64,000 bases of DNA from Pterobdella sp. o SKG-2022 (Eukaryota; Annelida; Clitellata; Hirudinida; Piscicolidae), in NCBI GenBank assembly GCA_964035795.1, contig OZ038321.1, positions 1,772,408 to 1,836,407 of the forward strand, written 5' to 3'. Positions 45,194 to 63,182 of this stretch are shown here, in pieces. The notes under the pieces were generated by a model that did not search any database, had not been told where the DNA came from, and saw only the letters and a program-made list of their open reading frames with translations. Both the position numbers and the translations under genes were made by a program. Position 1 is the stretch's first letter. The number at the start of each line of letters is the position of its first letter.

Positions 45194-46209
45194 AGGACGC
45201 CAGTGACGTGGGCGTGATAGATGGAAAGGTGTTTACCACGTCGTTTGGTACTACTGGTGTGGTGGTTATGACTAATAACTACAGGTGAGTCATAATAAGA
45301 AGAATAATAATGATAATAATAAAAATAACAATAATAAGGTAAATAATTATAAAAATAAAAAAGAAAAAATAATAATAATAAATGCTAAATGAAATAGGAT
45401 TGAAAAAAATAAACTAGTGTTTTGAAGTTTCCGGATGTTTTTTATAATAACAATGATGATGATAATAATAAAAATATTAATAATAATAATAATAATACTT
45501 ACACAGATTCTACATGATAAACAACATCCACGAGGCCAAAGTGAGGCAGATGGCTGATCTTCCAGGTGAGTCTAATAATAATAATAACAATAATATTAAT
45601 AAAGAAAATGATAATAATAACAATAATAAAAAACATTAGGGATCCAGCAACAGCCGCCATCTTGTTGGTGTGTCATCAATCAACCTACTTCCTGCCACCT
45701 GATGGTTGCTAGACAACAGGAGTTGTGCTATATTGACGTCACTGGAGTTAGAGATAAAATGGTGGTGATTATGATTATAATGATAGTAATAATAATAATA
45801 GTATGTAATTAGTAAGTCGATCGTTAGATCAACCCTATCTGGGGTTTCGGTTGCGCAATTGATTGGTTTCACAGGGCGCTACTCCATGAGGAGCATTATA
45901 ACGGGTGAATGATGTAAAAATTGAAGAGAAACAACAAGCAATGAGATGAAGAGTGTAAGAGAAAACACAATTTCTAACCATAATAACATTTGAATGGATA
46001 ATAATAATAAATTAATAGATTATTAATGTATGAAAAATTAAAATATTATAATTATTTCATAATATAAATAATAATAATAATAATAATAATATATAAAAAT
46101 AAATAATAATAAAAAATATAGTAATGTTATTACAGAAACCGCCACTAAGCACTCCCGCGTCATCCTTCATCGATTCCACTGTCTCTCTTGATAACAAGTG
46201 GCTATTATG

Positions 46210-46272
<63 letters not shown>

Positions 46273-46801
46273 ATAGATTGATAGATAGATAGATAAATAG
46301 ACAGTATTTATAATATATTCTATCTGATGTAATACATTTCCAGGTATCTTGCCCTGTACACTACTTCTGGCATCATATGGCTTGGCACTTCAGATTTAAA
46401 AGTGAAATTTTATTTATATAATAAAATTTTTAATTAATAATTTATTGTTTTTATTTTGTTTATTCATTATGCCACACCCCTAGTAAAGGGCAATGAGCTA
46501 AAAAAAATCGTTTGATTGGTTGATTATAAAAATATTATTTTATCTTTCTTTATTGGTTTTATTACTTTTATTTTATCCTTATTATTATTATTATTACACT
46601 TTTTAATAACAATAATAATAATATTATTTTTTAATATTATTGATCTGGACTGGAACATTTCTTCCAGACCACCTTTTGGGAGTTTGACACAGAAAATTCA
46701 ACTAAGCCTACCAGCATTGCTTGGTTATTTATTCATTATAATAATAATTATAATATGTCCATCTATCTATATCTAGTTATCTGTCTATCTATCTATCTAT
46801 C

Positions 46802-46843
<42 letters not shown>

Positions 46844-49800
46844 ATCTGTTTATTTAACTATATACTTATAACTATGATAATGATAAAAAAAACTAAACAT
46901 CATCATAATCAAATTATTATTATTTTTATTGCCAGGTGCGGCAACAAGGCAGTAGTGGTGGTGTGGAATGATTACGTCATGTTGATAGGAGTCAACAAAG
47001 AAGTTGCCAGGTGATTATGTCGTCATCAATCTATTTTTATCTTATCCAAAATATTTTCTACCCAAAATCTATTACCAGAAAGGAACCATAATCCCAAACT
47101 CTGTCCACCATTCAAATTCAACCCATCATCCAAACCCCATCCACAACTAATACCCCACCACCAAACGCCACTCATTACCCACAACTAATACCCCACCCAC
47201 CATCCAAAACCCCACCTGCTACTCAATCAGATTCGACTACGACAGCAGAGTGTTCTTGGTGAGTGAGGTTGATGGACTGAGGCTAATTTGTGAGTCATGT
47301 CATCAGCTGCTGCAGATTATTCCTGGTATGTTATTATTATTATTATCTTTCTTTTATAATTATTATTGTTATTTTTTTTTATCGTTTGGTCGTTTGTCTA
47401 ACCAATAACTACAGATTATTTTAAGGTTCATAGAAAAAAAAATAATAAAAATAATAGTGAGAAAATGAAAACCAAATTTATGTTGTTATTATTATTATTA
47501 TTACCACAGAGGACCTCTTACACGTCTTCAGATTCGGCTCTGAGACGTCAGGAGCCCTTCTTTTTGAAGCGTACAGGCTGTTTAATGTAAGAGTAATAAT
47601 AATAACAATAATAATGGAAATAACAAGAATAATAATAAAAACGAAACTGATACTAATAATAATAAGATTAATAAGATTTTTATGGTTGTTGTTATTATTA
47701 TTGTAAAGATAATAGCTTGGATGAAAAGTTAAATAAATTTTTTAAATAAATAATTTATAATATAAAATAAAATAAACTATAATTAAAAAAAAACAAAAAA
47801 AATTAAATTAAAACAAGAAAAAAAATTAAAACAAAAAAAACCAATGAGATCACGGACCCTTAGGAAGGAAAGAAGGACGCCCACGAGTACATGAAGATGA
47901 TTGGTGGAGGTTTGAGGGAAGGCGTGGTCAGTTGCATCAGAGCTTCCGGTCACGAGTTTGATGCTGCCGTACAGAAAGAGTTATTGAAGGTTTTTGGATC
48001 AATTGTTCGAAAATTATAGTGAGGAAATAGAAGTTCGATTTTTCATCTACCTTCTTTTTTTTTCTTTTTTTCACTCTTTCCTATTTTGGCCATCTTTTTT
48101 TTATAATTTACCATTTTATTTTTAACCACTTACTTGTTTACTTTTCTCTCCACTCATTTTCTTTTCTAGACCATCCTTACATCCATCCATCCTTCCTCCC
48201 ATCTTTTCACACTCATCCACTCACCCTCCTGCTCTTCCCTCTCCATCCATCCATTTCTTCACTCACCCACCATTCTCCACCCACTCAGGCAGCATTATTT
48301 GGCAGAAGTTTCATAAGGGTTGATGACCTCGGAGATGAGATGATGCGTGCCTGTAACAAGCTCAAGGTGGTGTTGTTATCCTTTTTATTTTAGTTAATTT
48401 TTATTCTTACTATTGTTATTTTTATCGTTATGATTATGTTATTATCATTATCATTATTATTTTAGTATCAGTGTTATTATTATTTTTATCTCATCATCAT
48501 CATTCACCTATCAACCAATCACAGGTCTTGAATGCGGTGAGAGGTGTTGGCATACCTTTGACTGTAGATCAGTTAGTGTTGTTTTGATGTTATGATTTTT
48601 TTTTGTTGTTGTTGTTTTGATGTTTTTTTTTATTTTTTTGAAGTTTTTATATTATTCTGATGATTCTTTTATTGTTTTGATGTTTTTTGTTTTCTCCAAA
48701 CCTTTTTCTTTTTTACTTTTAAGCCCTTTTTCTGTACCTTTTCCTGTCTCGCTTTCTTCCAACCTTATTTCTCCCAAACCTTTCTTTTATTTTTACCTGT
48801 ATTTTTTCCTCCAAAACCCTTTTTTCTCTTACCCTAATTCTCCCCCTCCCTCTCCCTCAAACCAGATTAGACAGTCTCACCATTCAAGTGACAGTGAACA
48901 GACTGATGTACCGCCATTTGTATTGGCTGGCATTTGAGATCATGTCGTACCTCAAAATACCAGAGAATATTGGTATTCACCATGTGCTCAACAGATGGGC
49001 GTGTCATAGGGTTTGTATTTATTCGTTTTTTTTTGTTTTTTTCAGTCTATCAGTTTTTTGATTGGTTAATTGAATGATTGATTTGTTAGTTTTTTTTTTG
49101 AATTTTTCAGCTCATAGAATTATACATATGAAGTTTTACTAACATTACTACTAATAATACTACTACTACTAATACTACTACTATTACTACTAATATTATT
49201 ACTGCTACTACTACTTCTACTACTACTAGCACTACTACTACTATTATTAAATTTCTTTGTTACTGAAAACACCAACAATAATAACCATAACAACAAACAA
49301 CCACTGGCAGATAGAAACAGAGCAAGATGAAGAGGCGCTATGGAGAAGCATTGGTTCAAAGTTGCAGCAGTACAAGAATGCCTCCTTTTCTACTATCATC
49401 TACCACGCCATCGCTCATAATAAGAAGAACTTTGCTTTAAATGTTTGATTTTTTTTTTCTGTTATGAAAAAACCAAAAATAAAAATAATAATAATCATTA
49501 TTATTAATTTACACACGGAGCATAGCAATTGTACAACCCAAGCCATGTTTTTAGCATTATTTATGATTTGTTCATATTTTCTTCAGTCTTATCTTGTTTA
49601 TCCATTCATTCATCCCATCTTTTCAATGTCCTCATTCACGCTTTTCATCTTTATAGTTCTGCTTACACCAATCGGCCCTATAGCTCACTGGTAGAGCATT
49701 AGACTAATTATCTAAATATACCTGGTTTGATCCCGCGTGGGTCGACAATTAGTAGTCTACAAAGAGTAGCGTCTTGTGGAACCAATCAATTGCGCAACCG

Positions 49801-52800
49801 AAAACCCATATAGGGGCGGTCAAAAGGGTCGACATATTTTTTTTACCCAACCATTTACTCCCCCCTTTCTTCCAACCACTCAAAACTCCTCTTTTTCCCA
49901 CACCAGTTAATAGACCAAGACCCGCACACATTCTCACAAGTCCCTCTCTTCCTCAAACTCAACATGGAGTCTAGAGCCCTGGAGAAGGCTTTGTTGTGTG
50001 GCGACTCTGATCTAGGTTCGTCTGCCGCACTGCGTCATTACATCACGCCACATCATTCTACCATGGCACCTAACCCACCACCACCACACTGCATCAGCCA
50101 TCGCACAGCATCTCACTACTTTACGTTATATCACCCAGGATCACGCCAATTCATTCAATCCTACCGAATTCCTTCTTCACCCACTCTTAATATAATTTCA
50201 TCTACAACTACACTACTTCACCACCCATTTTCACACACTCACCATATCACTTACCCCATCATATCACCCACTCCATTATACTGGGGTATTCACCCACCCA
50301 CAACGCTATTCTACTCCTTCTACATCGCTACCCACACCACCCCACCTCACCCACCCACCCCATAAAAACCATACCACCTCACCCATCCACTACATAAACA
50401 CCACACTTCACCATCCAGACCATTTTATTCACCTATCTACATCTCACCACCAATCACATACCCAACACATCCTACTCCAACATCTAAACCACTTGATTCA
50501 CCCAGCCACATCACCACCCACCCCATACACACCCACCCCTCATACCACAGTCTACCTAGTACTCCTACAATGGAAAGACAAGCTACAGCAGGCGGAGTTT
50601 CTGAGGGCCATCCGTCTCTTCCCTGCTGCCTTCGCCCTCCATAAACAGGTCTATTAATATTATCTTCATTATTTTTATTGTTTATTAATATCATAGTCAT
50701 TATTAAAGCTATAATTCTTGTTTAGTTTCTAATAATCCTGTTAAAAACAATATTACTAAAGAGTAATAATAAAAATAATAATACCAATAATAAAAAAAAA
50801 TAATAGCAATAATAATAATAACTACAATAATCACTCATATCCCTTTTTCCTCCACCCCTCTCCCATAGCATTGCAGACAGCAGAACAGGGAGATGCTGAT
50901 AGAGATTCATCATCAAGAGGATGAACACGTTGAAGAAGCTGTGTGTAGAATTTTGTGTAGTTATGAGGAAGAGGTGGGAGAGAGGTGGTGAATTAGTGGG
51001 GATGGTGGTGTTACTGTTAGTGGGGGTGGAGGTGATGAGGTTGTGGGGATGGTGATGGTGGAGGTGGTAAAGTAGTGGGGGTGATGTTGGTGGAGCTGGT
51101 GGTGTTGGTAGTAGAGATGGTAGTGGTAGTGTTGGAAAAAGGGAGAGGGTGGAGATGGTGTTGGTGGTTGCTGTATGTGAGATTTTGTGTAATTATGAAG
51201 AAGAGGTCGATGGGGGTGGCGGTGAGGTAGGGTGGTATCGATGATGGTGGGAAGTGGTGAAGTAGTGAGAATGAGTGATGGTTGTAGTGTGCAGGATTGA
51301 GTTTAGTCATGAAAAAGTGGTGGGGAGATAAGTGAGGTGGTGTGAGGGGATAGAAGTGTTGAGGGTACCTAAAACTGGTAATGATGATGGGAGGTTGGAG
51401 AGGATAGTGGAAAGAGTGGTGGGTGGAGGTAGTATTATTATTGGTGGGTGAAGGTTATGATGATCGTGTGAGGTTATTTCATTATTTTTATTAACGAAAT
51501 TGTTATTAATAATTATTTTATTTGACAGAAATTCGATCGAAGATTAAGCCAGTTGTTATCGGCGAAGGAGGCCTTCGAGAAAGCTAAAAATGAAGTTTTC
51601 ACTAAGGTAAGTGCAAAAAAATAAAAAAAATTAAATTAAAAAAAACAATTCATTAATATAACCTCAATTGTAACTAAGCCAGCTAAAAAATTTATTTAGA
51701 AATCTCCTTTCTTACGCTTCCCTCCTTCTTTAGTTAACAGAAGACCAGATAAAGCTACTGAGGCTGCAGAAGAGATGGGAGGATGAAGGCATGGGTGCCC
51801 TAATGGACCTCTCCATCATTGACACTCTTTGCAGGTAGCTTTGGGGTGGTAGTGCCTTGGTATTTGAGAAGATAAGGAGGTGGGGAAGGTTAATTTAAGT
51901 ATTTGGGGAAATGTTATTTAAAAAGGTTTTCGTTCTATTTATATCCCTAAGTTTCATTAATATTCATAAAGCAATACTATTATTTTTGAACATATCATTA
52001 ATATTCATGAGAACTTTATTAATATTCATAAAAATGTTATAAATATCCATAAAAATGTTATTGATATTTCTAAAAATCTCATTAATATTCATAAAGAATC
52101 TATTCATATCCATTAAACTCCACCCAAAACCGCTAGGCTGCTATCGAAAGAAGATCAGCCGATATGCACAAAAGCCATCGAGGTCATAAAGAAGGAGTTC
52201 AAGATTAGTGATAAGCAGTAAGGGTAGCATTAATTAATCAAAATTTATCTTTTATTATATCTATTGAAGCTTTTACAGCTTCATTATCTGTTTAGCGCTA
52301 TATAAATATATTCCATTATTTTTTTTACTGTTTTTTTAATAATAATAAAAAAAATAATAATTGTTATTTTTATTGTTCGAACAGATCATTATCATTATTA
52401 GTATTTTTTTATATTTTTTGTCAATTATCTCAACAGATTCTGGTGGTGTAAGATACAGACCTTAGCAGAGCAGGGTGAGTGGGAGAAGCTGGAAAAATTT
52501 TCCAAGAGTAAAAAGTCTCCCATCGGGTATGAGGTTGGTAGTTCAAGTTTATTTGGTTTTCAAGATTTACATGTATATAAACGTTAAAGTCGATATTATG
52601 AGAAAACAAGTCTCTAAAAAGTTAAGATTTACATGTATATATATGTATTTAGGTTGGTATTCAATTCATTCCTTCTTGTGTCTTTACTACCTACTCCATT
52701 TTCAACCGCCTATTCTCAACCATTCTCTTTTCAATCATATTTCTTAGCAGCCTAAAAGAATTTGTCCCAAACAAATGGCCTTTTTTGTAAATTACTTTAT

Positions 52801-53433
52801 AATAGTATCAATAATCTAGGTCGACCGCCGTCAACCCCAGTTACTGGAGCATTTGAAACAGAATAATCTTATTAGGTTTTAATTTTGTTATATTATATCC
52901 TTCCTTCCATCTCTGTTCCAGCCATTCATAGATGCATGTGTGAAGGCGGGAAACAAGGAAGAGGCAGGCAAATATCTCTCTAAACTTCCTTCCGAGCAAC
53001 TGGTTCGCTCTGCTCTAAAGATTGGGTTGTTCATGTTTATTAATTAGGTCCTATAAATAGAAATTGATATGGTTTTTTCTTCATTTTTATTATTTAGATT
53101 CTACAAATAAGTATTGGTCGTGTCAATTCGTTGATCACCTAACGATTTCACTAGTCATGATGAGGATGATGATGATAATGATGATGATGATGATAATGAT
53201 GATGATCATGATGGTGATCATGTTGATGAGGATTATGAAGATGAGGATGATGATCATGATCATGATGATTATGATATTTGAAGCATAATTCCACAATCTA
53301 CACCGGCAGTGACATGGAAAAGGCTGTGTCATATGCTCTACAGTCGGGAAAGGAAGTGGATTTGGAAGCTGTCAGAATCAAGTGCCAGAACAGAGATCTG
53401 CTGGAAAAGCTGATGAGTGGGAAGAAGAATTGA
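43081..53433 (+). CDS. VPS16: VPS16, HOPS/CORVET core subunit, complete, 27 exons
   Basis: Exons: 43081-43127, 43933-44015, 44368-44450, 44739-44867, 45196-45284, 45507-45565, 45640-45761, 46136-46197, 46344-46401, 46668-46723, 46936-47010, 47231-47325, 47510-47586, 47864-47989, 48289-48366, 48525-48571, 48866-49010, 49311-49442, 49907-50015, 50551-50648, 50869-50973, 51529-51606, 51734-51834, 52137-52217, 52437-52533, 52922-53025, 53310-53433 (TGA). All 26 junctions agree in phase and give 819 aa; human VPS16 has 839. VPS16 joins VPS33, VPS18 and VPS11 in the complexes that tether endosomes and lysosomes before fusion. The N-terminal half is the Vps16_N beta-propeller region ([26 protein letters not shown]). 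The C-terminal half is the Vps16_C helical solenoid, with strong matches such as [12 protein letters not shown] and [16 protein letters not shown]. The exon 7 donor could instead lie at 45747. Introns carry SINEs (49671-49833, 52801-52876), minisatellites and long C- or G-rich tracts. Confidence 0.95.
43780..43932 (+). other. C-rich 3' end of VPS16 intron 1
   Basis: CCACCACCACTTTAACCAGC-like sequence fills the last 130 nt before the exon 2 acceptor; one example of the C-rich intron ends discussed in the findings. Confidence 0.6.
45813..45890 (-). repeat. SINE-B body fragment in VPS16 intron 7
   Basis: CTGGGGTTTCGGTTGCGCAA and TTTCACAGGGCGCTACTCC on the plus strand; antisense to VPS16. Confidence 0.8.
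46209..46300. repeat. GATA microsatellite in VPS16 intron 8
   Basis: About 15 pure GATA units plus variants. Confidence 0.95.
46771..46845. repeat. CTAT microsatellite in VPS16 intron 10
   Basis: About 15 CTAT units with one ATTTAT variant. Confidence 0.95.
49671..49833 (+). repeat. SINE-B, full-length copy in VPS16 intron 18
   Basis: Head CGGCCCTATAGCTCACTGGT with a 5-bp anticodon-like stem and loop CTAATTA, B box GGTTTGATCCC, then body GAGTAGCGTCTTGTGGAACC. It is in sense orientation to VPS16. Confidence 0.87.
50036..50548 (+). repeat. C-rich degenerate CCACC/CATCAC tract in VPS16 intron 19
   Basis: About 500 nt of CACC- and CATCAC-rich sequence run up to the exon 20 acceptor; frames over it are shadows. 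Confidence 0.6.
50974..51480 (+). repeat. G-rich degenerate GGTGGTG tract in VPS16 intron 21, with a partial echo of exon 21
   Basis: The intron begins GTGGGAGAGAGGTGGTG and stays G-rich for about 500 nt. Around 51170-51210, TGTATGTGAGATTTTGTGTA and ATTATGAAGAAGAGG resemble the 3' end of exon 21 (TGTGTAGAATTTTGTGTAGT TATGAGGAAGAGG), which suggests a local duplication of the exon end. Confidence 0.6.
51955..52120. repeat. ATTAATATTCATAAA minisatellite in VPS16 intron 23
   Basis: About six units of 25-30 nt with ATTAATATTCATAAAAATGT-like sequence. Confidence 0.7.
52801..52876 (-). repeat. SINE-A fragment in VPS16 intron 25
   Basis: ATAGTATCAATAATCTAGGT then CGTCAACCCCAGTTACTGGA; matches the SINE-A body. 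Confidence 0.75.
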
Positions 53434-54094
53434 GAGTAATAAAAAAAAAAAATTGAAGATGAGAGGAGGAGATTTTTTTATCGTTTTTATTTTAGTATTT
53501 TGCAACTTTTTTTCTATTTTTTTTATACTTTTATTCTTATTTCATTTTTTATTTAAATTCAAAAAACTGAATGTACAGGAATCAACATAATAATATAAAT
53601 AATTTGTTTCTCAAAGAAACGAGTCTAATGTTACAAAATCAAAGATAACAAATCGAAATTTTTTCATTGATAAATAACAATATATTTCACCAGTCGTCCC
53701 AAACTTTCTCGCATCCACACCGCTTAATTATGAATATTTGAAGGCAAAATTTTAATTTACTACGTAATAAAAACATAGAATAAAAATGATACAGAATATC
53801 AGTTTTCATCAAATCTCTATTAAACCTGCCAAGTGCACAAAAACCCAAATTAGTGGGATCTAATGGTCGACTTACTAGAATACTATTATATATACATTGT
53901 TTCGACCTATTTAAAGATTTTTAGATTCAAAATTCCCTTTCTCTTAATACTTCAATATTTATGAAACTTGGCAGTTTAAATTCCTCAAAATTATTCGTAG
54001 AAGCTCCAGTCAGTAAAGTTGATTTAAACAAAAAAGATGCTTTAGGTAGGAAAAGATGAAGTATATGGAATTGGAGTAAATTTTTTGTAAATGG

Positions 54095-54168
54095 AGCAAA
54101 GCTGGCCACCCGTCAGTATAATAGGATTAAACAGGATTTGAATTCTTGGTATCTATCTATCTATTTTA
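54095..54168 (+). repeat. Dispersed repeat R3 with TATC tail, copy 2
   Basis: CAGTATAATAGGATTAAACA ... TTGGTATCTATCTATCTA matches 29400-29482. Confidence 0.7.
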
Positions 54169-54539
54169 AGTGCTTTATGTTTCTATTCTAGATTTCAAGC
54201 GAAAACAGATTATGGGACTTACAAAAAATAAAAAACTTTTGAAAGCTGTTATAACTTTTTTTGCCACAAAATTATATTCAAAAAATTCTCAAACTATTGT
54301 GAGTGAACTTTGCAGCAGTTTTGAATGTTTTTAAATAAATTGAGACAAACATTTGAATGCAAATTTATTAAAAATAACTAAATTAGCAGTTTGAATATAA
54401 TCTCTTATTTGAGTTTAAGTCAAGTTTTTTTTGTTGCAAAGTATGCAAACTCAAATTTAATAATTTTTAACATTTTTGATTAAATCCCACTTATAATTGT
54501 TTCTGAAAGTAATCTCATCACTGAAGATAGCTTTAACTT

Positions 54540-54940
54540 GTATTTAAGCTATCGGGTCTCACTACTGACGTGTGTGGAGTTCGCCTCTCTTTAAACTTTC
54601 CGAGTTAGAGACCCCTCTTTTGGCGGTTGACCCTCTCTTACTAACTGACCTTTTCTTGGTTTTGAAACTGACGTCTCCCTAGTCAGAGTCGTCGCGGTCT
54701 TTTGGACCACGTTTCTCGAATAACCTAGGATAAAAGCCCCGTCCACTCCTTTTCATCAAGCTACATGCTGGAGGGTTGTGGGAGTTGAATGCGCTATTTT
54801 AATGATGGTGGTTAAATGATAGGGGTGAGGAATGCTATTATGACTCACCGGCTGGTTCGAAAGCTACCGCCAAAAACAAAGTTAATATCACAAGGATACT
54901 AAGGATCTCATCCTCGCTAATCTCTTGAACTGAATAGTGT
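54540..54940. other. GC-richer unidentified block
   Basis: About 400 nt (for example CGGGTCTCACTACTGACGTG and GTCAGAGTCGTCGCGGTC) stand out from the A+T-rich surroundings and lack microsatellites. No long frame or RNA gene was recognised. It may be the untranslated part of a retroelement. Confidence 0.4.
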
Positions 54941-55074
54941 ACTCATGAAAAAAGTATTTAAAATCAGCAATAAAATTAAAAACCACAAAGAGAGTTTTGG
55001 AGAGGCAGAAGAAAAGGAATTTATAGAAGTTTGCGCCATCGATCTACAAAGTGATAATTCATTCTATAATGTAA

Positions 55075-55246
55075 TGTGGTATTTATAAAGCGCTGTTCCT
55101 TATAGATCAAAGCGCTTGCTACAAATTTAATGTAGCGAAAACACACTGTGGAACAAGTGCTAATTGTCGGCCCACGCAGGATCGAGCCCGGTAACTTTTA
55201 GATAATTAGTCTAATGCTCAACCACTGAGCTATACGGGCCGACAAT
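55075..55246 (-). repeat. SINE-B head with GCGCT-containing tail
   Basis: On the minus strand GTCGGCCCGTATAGCTCAGT ... CCGGGCTCGATCC gives the tRNA-like head with loop CTAATTA; the left part (TTATAAAGCGCTGTTCC) resembles the GCGCTATATAAAT tail module. Confidence 0.75.
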
Positions 55247-56464
55247 CTCATAATCAATCTCATAATGGTTTTATGAGTTCAAAATTTTATATGCTCAACC
55301 CACAACCAATGATAAACGAGAAAAACAAAATTGATCAAAAATAATTTTTGATTAATAATTTTGACTTTTGATTTGAGTCAGTACAGTTATTTATTGATTT
55401 AAAAATAGTTTTTGTATCGATTTTTGTTGGCAATATTCTAATATCATTCTAAAACCCCAAAACCAGCCAGAATATTCTTCGCAGTCTTACATCGTTGTAT
55501 AGAAAAGCTGCGATCTTTAAAGCATTTTCAGCACTTAAGGAATCTTTATAACGTTGAGGTTTTGGTTCGTTCAGGTTATATAAAGACGTGCTTCTGTTAA
55601 TGGCGATGTCATTTGAATATATAAAAAGAGCTAAAAATACCTCAACAATGAACCCAGAAATAAAAAAAACATAAAAAAGACATAAAAATAGACAATTAAA
55701 ATTAGAACAGACGAAGTTTCTATTTTTTATTATTTCTATTATTTATCCTGTTTTTTTATCATTTCTTCTATTTATCTTATTATTTATATTTTTATAACTC
55801 TGATTATGGATTTTTATAATCTTCAAAACGAAGCAAATTTATTTTTCTCCAAAAATAATTCTTTGAGCATTTAAACATTACTATGAATCATATTTTGAAA
55901 TATTGAGAATTTTCAATCAAATTTGTATCTAAGAGCTCGAATTTAATAATTTAACTTATAAATATACATATCCCAACACCCTTTAATAAATTCACTATTT
56001 AAAAACTAGTTTTCAAGAAATATCGTAGTTCTCTGTAATTTTAAATCCATTAAAATATAATTCTTGATTTACGAGAAATTTCTCGAAAAAAAATTTTATT
56101 CAACTGGAAATTTTGATAAGTTCAACTTTACCATAATTCATTAGTGAAGTTAGTGTGGAATTGTCAAAGTTATTGTAAAGTTTTTGAATAAGAAATTTTT
56201 TACGAAAAGCTTCATGCCTTATTTTTGATCAATACTTTTTGTTTGTTGGCCTCACTGAAAGAAATTCTTTTCGTGTTCTTTCAAGAAGTTTCTCATAAAT
56301 CAAAAGTTTGTTTTAAGAAAATGAAAAGCTAATACCGTTGTCATCTCTGGATGATTGTTTTTTTTGACAACAATGAGGCAAACTGCCCATGTTTGGGAAT
56401 GGCGGATCTTGAGTTCGATGGTTTCAAGTTGACCCTAGCTTGGACTGGCAGTGTATAAAAATTC

Positions 56465-56562
56465 TCCCAAATAAATGGTCTTTTTTATACATCAGTCTAT
56501 GATAGTATCAATGACTGCTGTCAACCCCCAGTTACTGGGACATGTACAGCAGTGTAATCTAA
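56465..56562 (-). repeat. SINE-A fragment
   Basis: CCAAATAAATGGTCTTTTTT, TAGTATCAATGACTGCTGTC and TTACTGGGACATGTACAGCA match the other SINE-A copies; the first module is also seen at 52760-52790. Confidence 0.8.
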
Positions 56563-57140
56563 TGTTATGAATCGTATTATATGGCCATTTTAATATGTTA
56601 ATTATTTTATTTTTTTTATTATTAATAAAATTGTTCTGAAAAGCTCCCCGAAGACTTTTGAATAGCAATACATCAAAGCATCTCAAAAGATGTTTAAATT
56701 CCAAAAAGAAACTTTTTTTGTATACATATATTTGTACCTCCACTTGATAATGTAAGTTCACCTAACGAAAACCTTCGTGGAATAAAATAAACTCCTAAAA
56801 GTGTTTTTATTTGAATATATATTTCTTGAAATTAAATCACAAATATAAAAAAACGATGAAATTTTACTTTTTCAAAGCCAACTCGGAGGAGAAAAAGTCA
56901 TAAATATATGAATAGCTTCTATAGTTTGTGATTAAGCTTAAAAAATGGATGAGTGATTTATTAAAATAATTTCTATTATGCAAAAGTTTAGATATAATGA
57001 ACTGTTTTTTTCTCATTTATTTTTATTTTTTATTATTTTTTCAATTATTTATTTTTATTATTATAAATTATATTATTTTTTTGCTAATTATAATTAACTC
57101 ATTTATAGATTATTTTATATAATTATTTGTTTAAGTAAGT

Positions 57141-57215
57141 AAGTCTATCATTAGATCACCCCTATCTGGGGTTTTAGTTGCGCAGTTAATTGGTTTCACA
57201 AGGCGCTACTCCACG
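57141..57215 (-). repeat. SINE-B body fragment
   Basis: CCCCTATCTGGGGTTTTAGT and GGTTTCACAAGGCGCTACTC match 45813-45890. Confidence 0.8.
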
Positions 57216-58179
57216 TGGACCATTAAGACAGGTGAATGATGAAGTAAAAATTAAACAGTGACAACAAGCAATGAGATGAAGTGTGTTTAAACTTGACAAT
57301 TTGATCTTAATAATGAAAAGCCTTGAAATTATATTAAATTTTAAAAAACGCTGGAAACTATTTTTTCATTTTGATCGAAGCATTCAGAAAACGCGTATTT
57401 CCATCATCGAGTTAATTTATAAATTGTTATTATTACCACTAAAAAATAAACTGTATAAAAATCAATATTAGATAACTAATAAACACAAATCAAACGATTA
57501 AATTATATAGCTTTTCAGAGACATCTTATTTATGTTTTATATAGTAATCATCTATAGAACATCATTTTGAAGAATTTTAATCCATTTATTTAAACTTGAA
57601 CTATAATTTTCGGTAAATATGGCCTTACCATAGAACATTAGCATAAGGTTAACATATCGGATTCATTTAGAATAATGGCGAAAAAATATTTTCGAAAAGC
57701 TTTGTTCAAATGAGGAAAAATTTCACATTAAACGCAACTTGATTTGAAAGTTTCATTTTCAAATAAAGAGTTGAGTGGTGCCATTTTATATTTTATTACT
57801 TTTTTGTTTTAGATATTTGTGAAAAAGTAAAAAATTAATTTTTTTATTTTTGAAAATTTTAAATTTGTTTTATTCATTAAGAGTCCCTACATTATCAAGT
57901 AATTTTTTAGTTACAACTTGGTTTAAAACCGTTATACCACTAAACACATCACATAGGAAGAAGAATTTTAGCTTGATTTTATCTTAATTATCTTCAAGTT
58001 GAAAAATAGAATTTTCTTGTGAATCATTATATAATGATTACATAATCCCAATTATTTCTCCTCAAACACCCATTTTCTCAATGAAATTTCGCCTATTCTA
58101 TAACTATTTATAACTCAACTTGAAAAATTTTATTATCCAATTCTATGATCAAAGTTAATTCTCTTGAAACTCACCTGTG

Positions 58180-58206
58180 TTTTTATATAACCCAGTTATA
58201 TATAAG
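58180..58206 (+). promoter_or_regulatory. TATA-box promoter candidate of catalase
   Basis: Two TATA-like motifs (TTTATATAAC near 58180-58190 and TATATATAAG at 58197-58206) lie 50-75 nt upstream of the catalase ATG. The nearer one would put transcription start about 20 nt before the ATG. In A+T-rich DNA such motifs are common, so spacing is the main support. Confidence 0.4.
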
Positions 58207-58255
58207 CGAAGCGCTGACTTTGAATTATATCTACAGTTGGTGTTAAACTTTTAAA

Positions 58256-63182
<4,927 letters not shown>

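Larger units (their letters stand above)
53434..58255. other. Intergenic region between VPS16 and catalase
   Basis: Holds R3 copy 2 (54095-54165), a GC-richer block (54540-54940), SINE-B and SINE-A fragments and otherwise A+T-rich DNA. A 47-codon frame at about 54945-55088 has no supporting context. No gene was recognised. Confidence 0.6.

Noticed and set aside
54945..55088. 47-codon frame starting MKKVFKISNKIK
   Set aside because: Runs into a SINE-B tail; no homology recognised.
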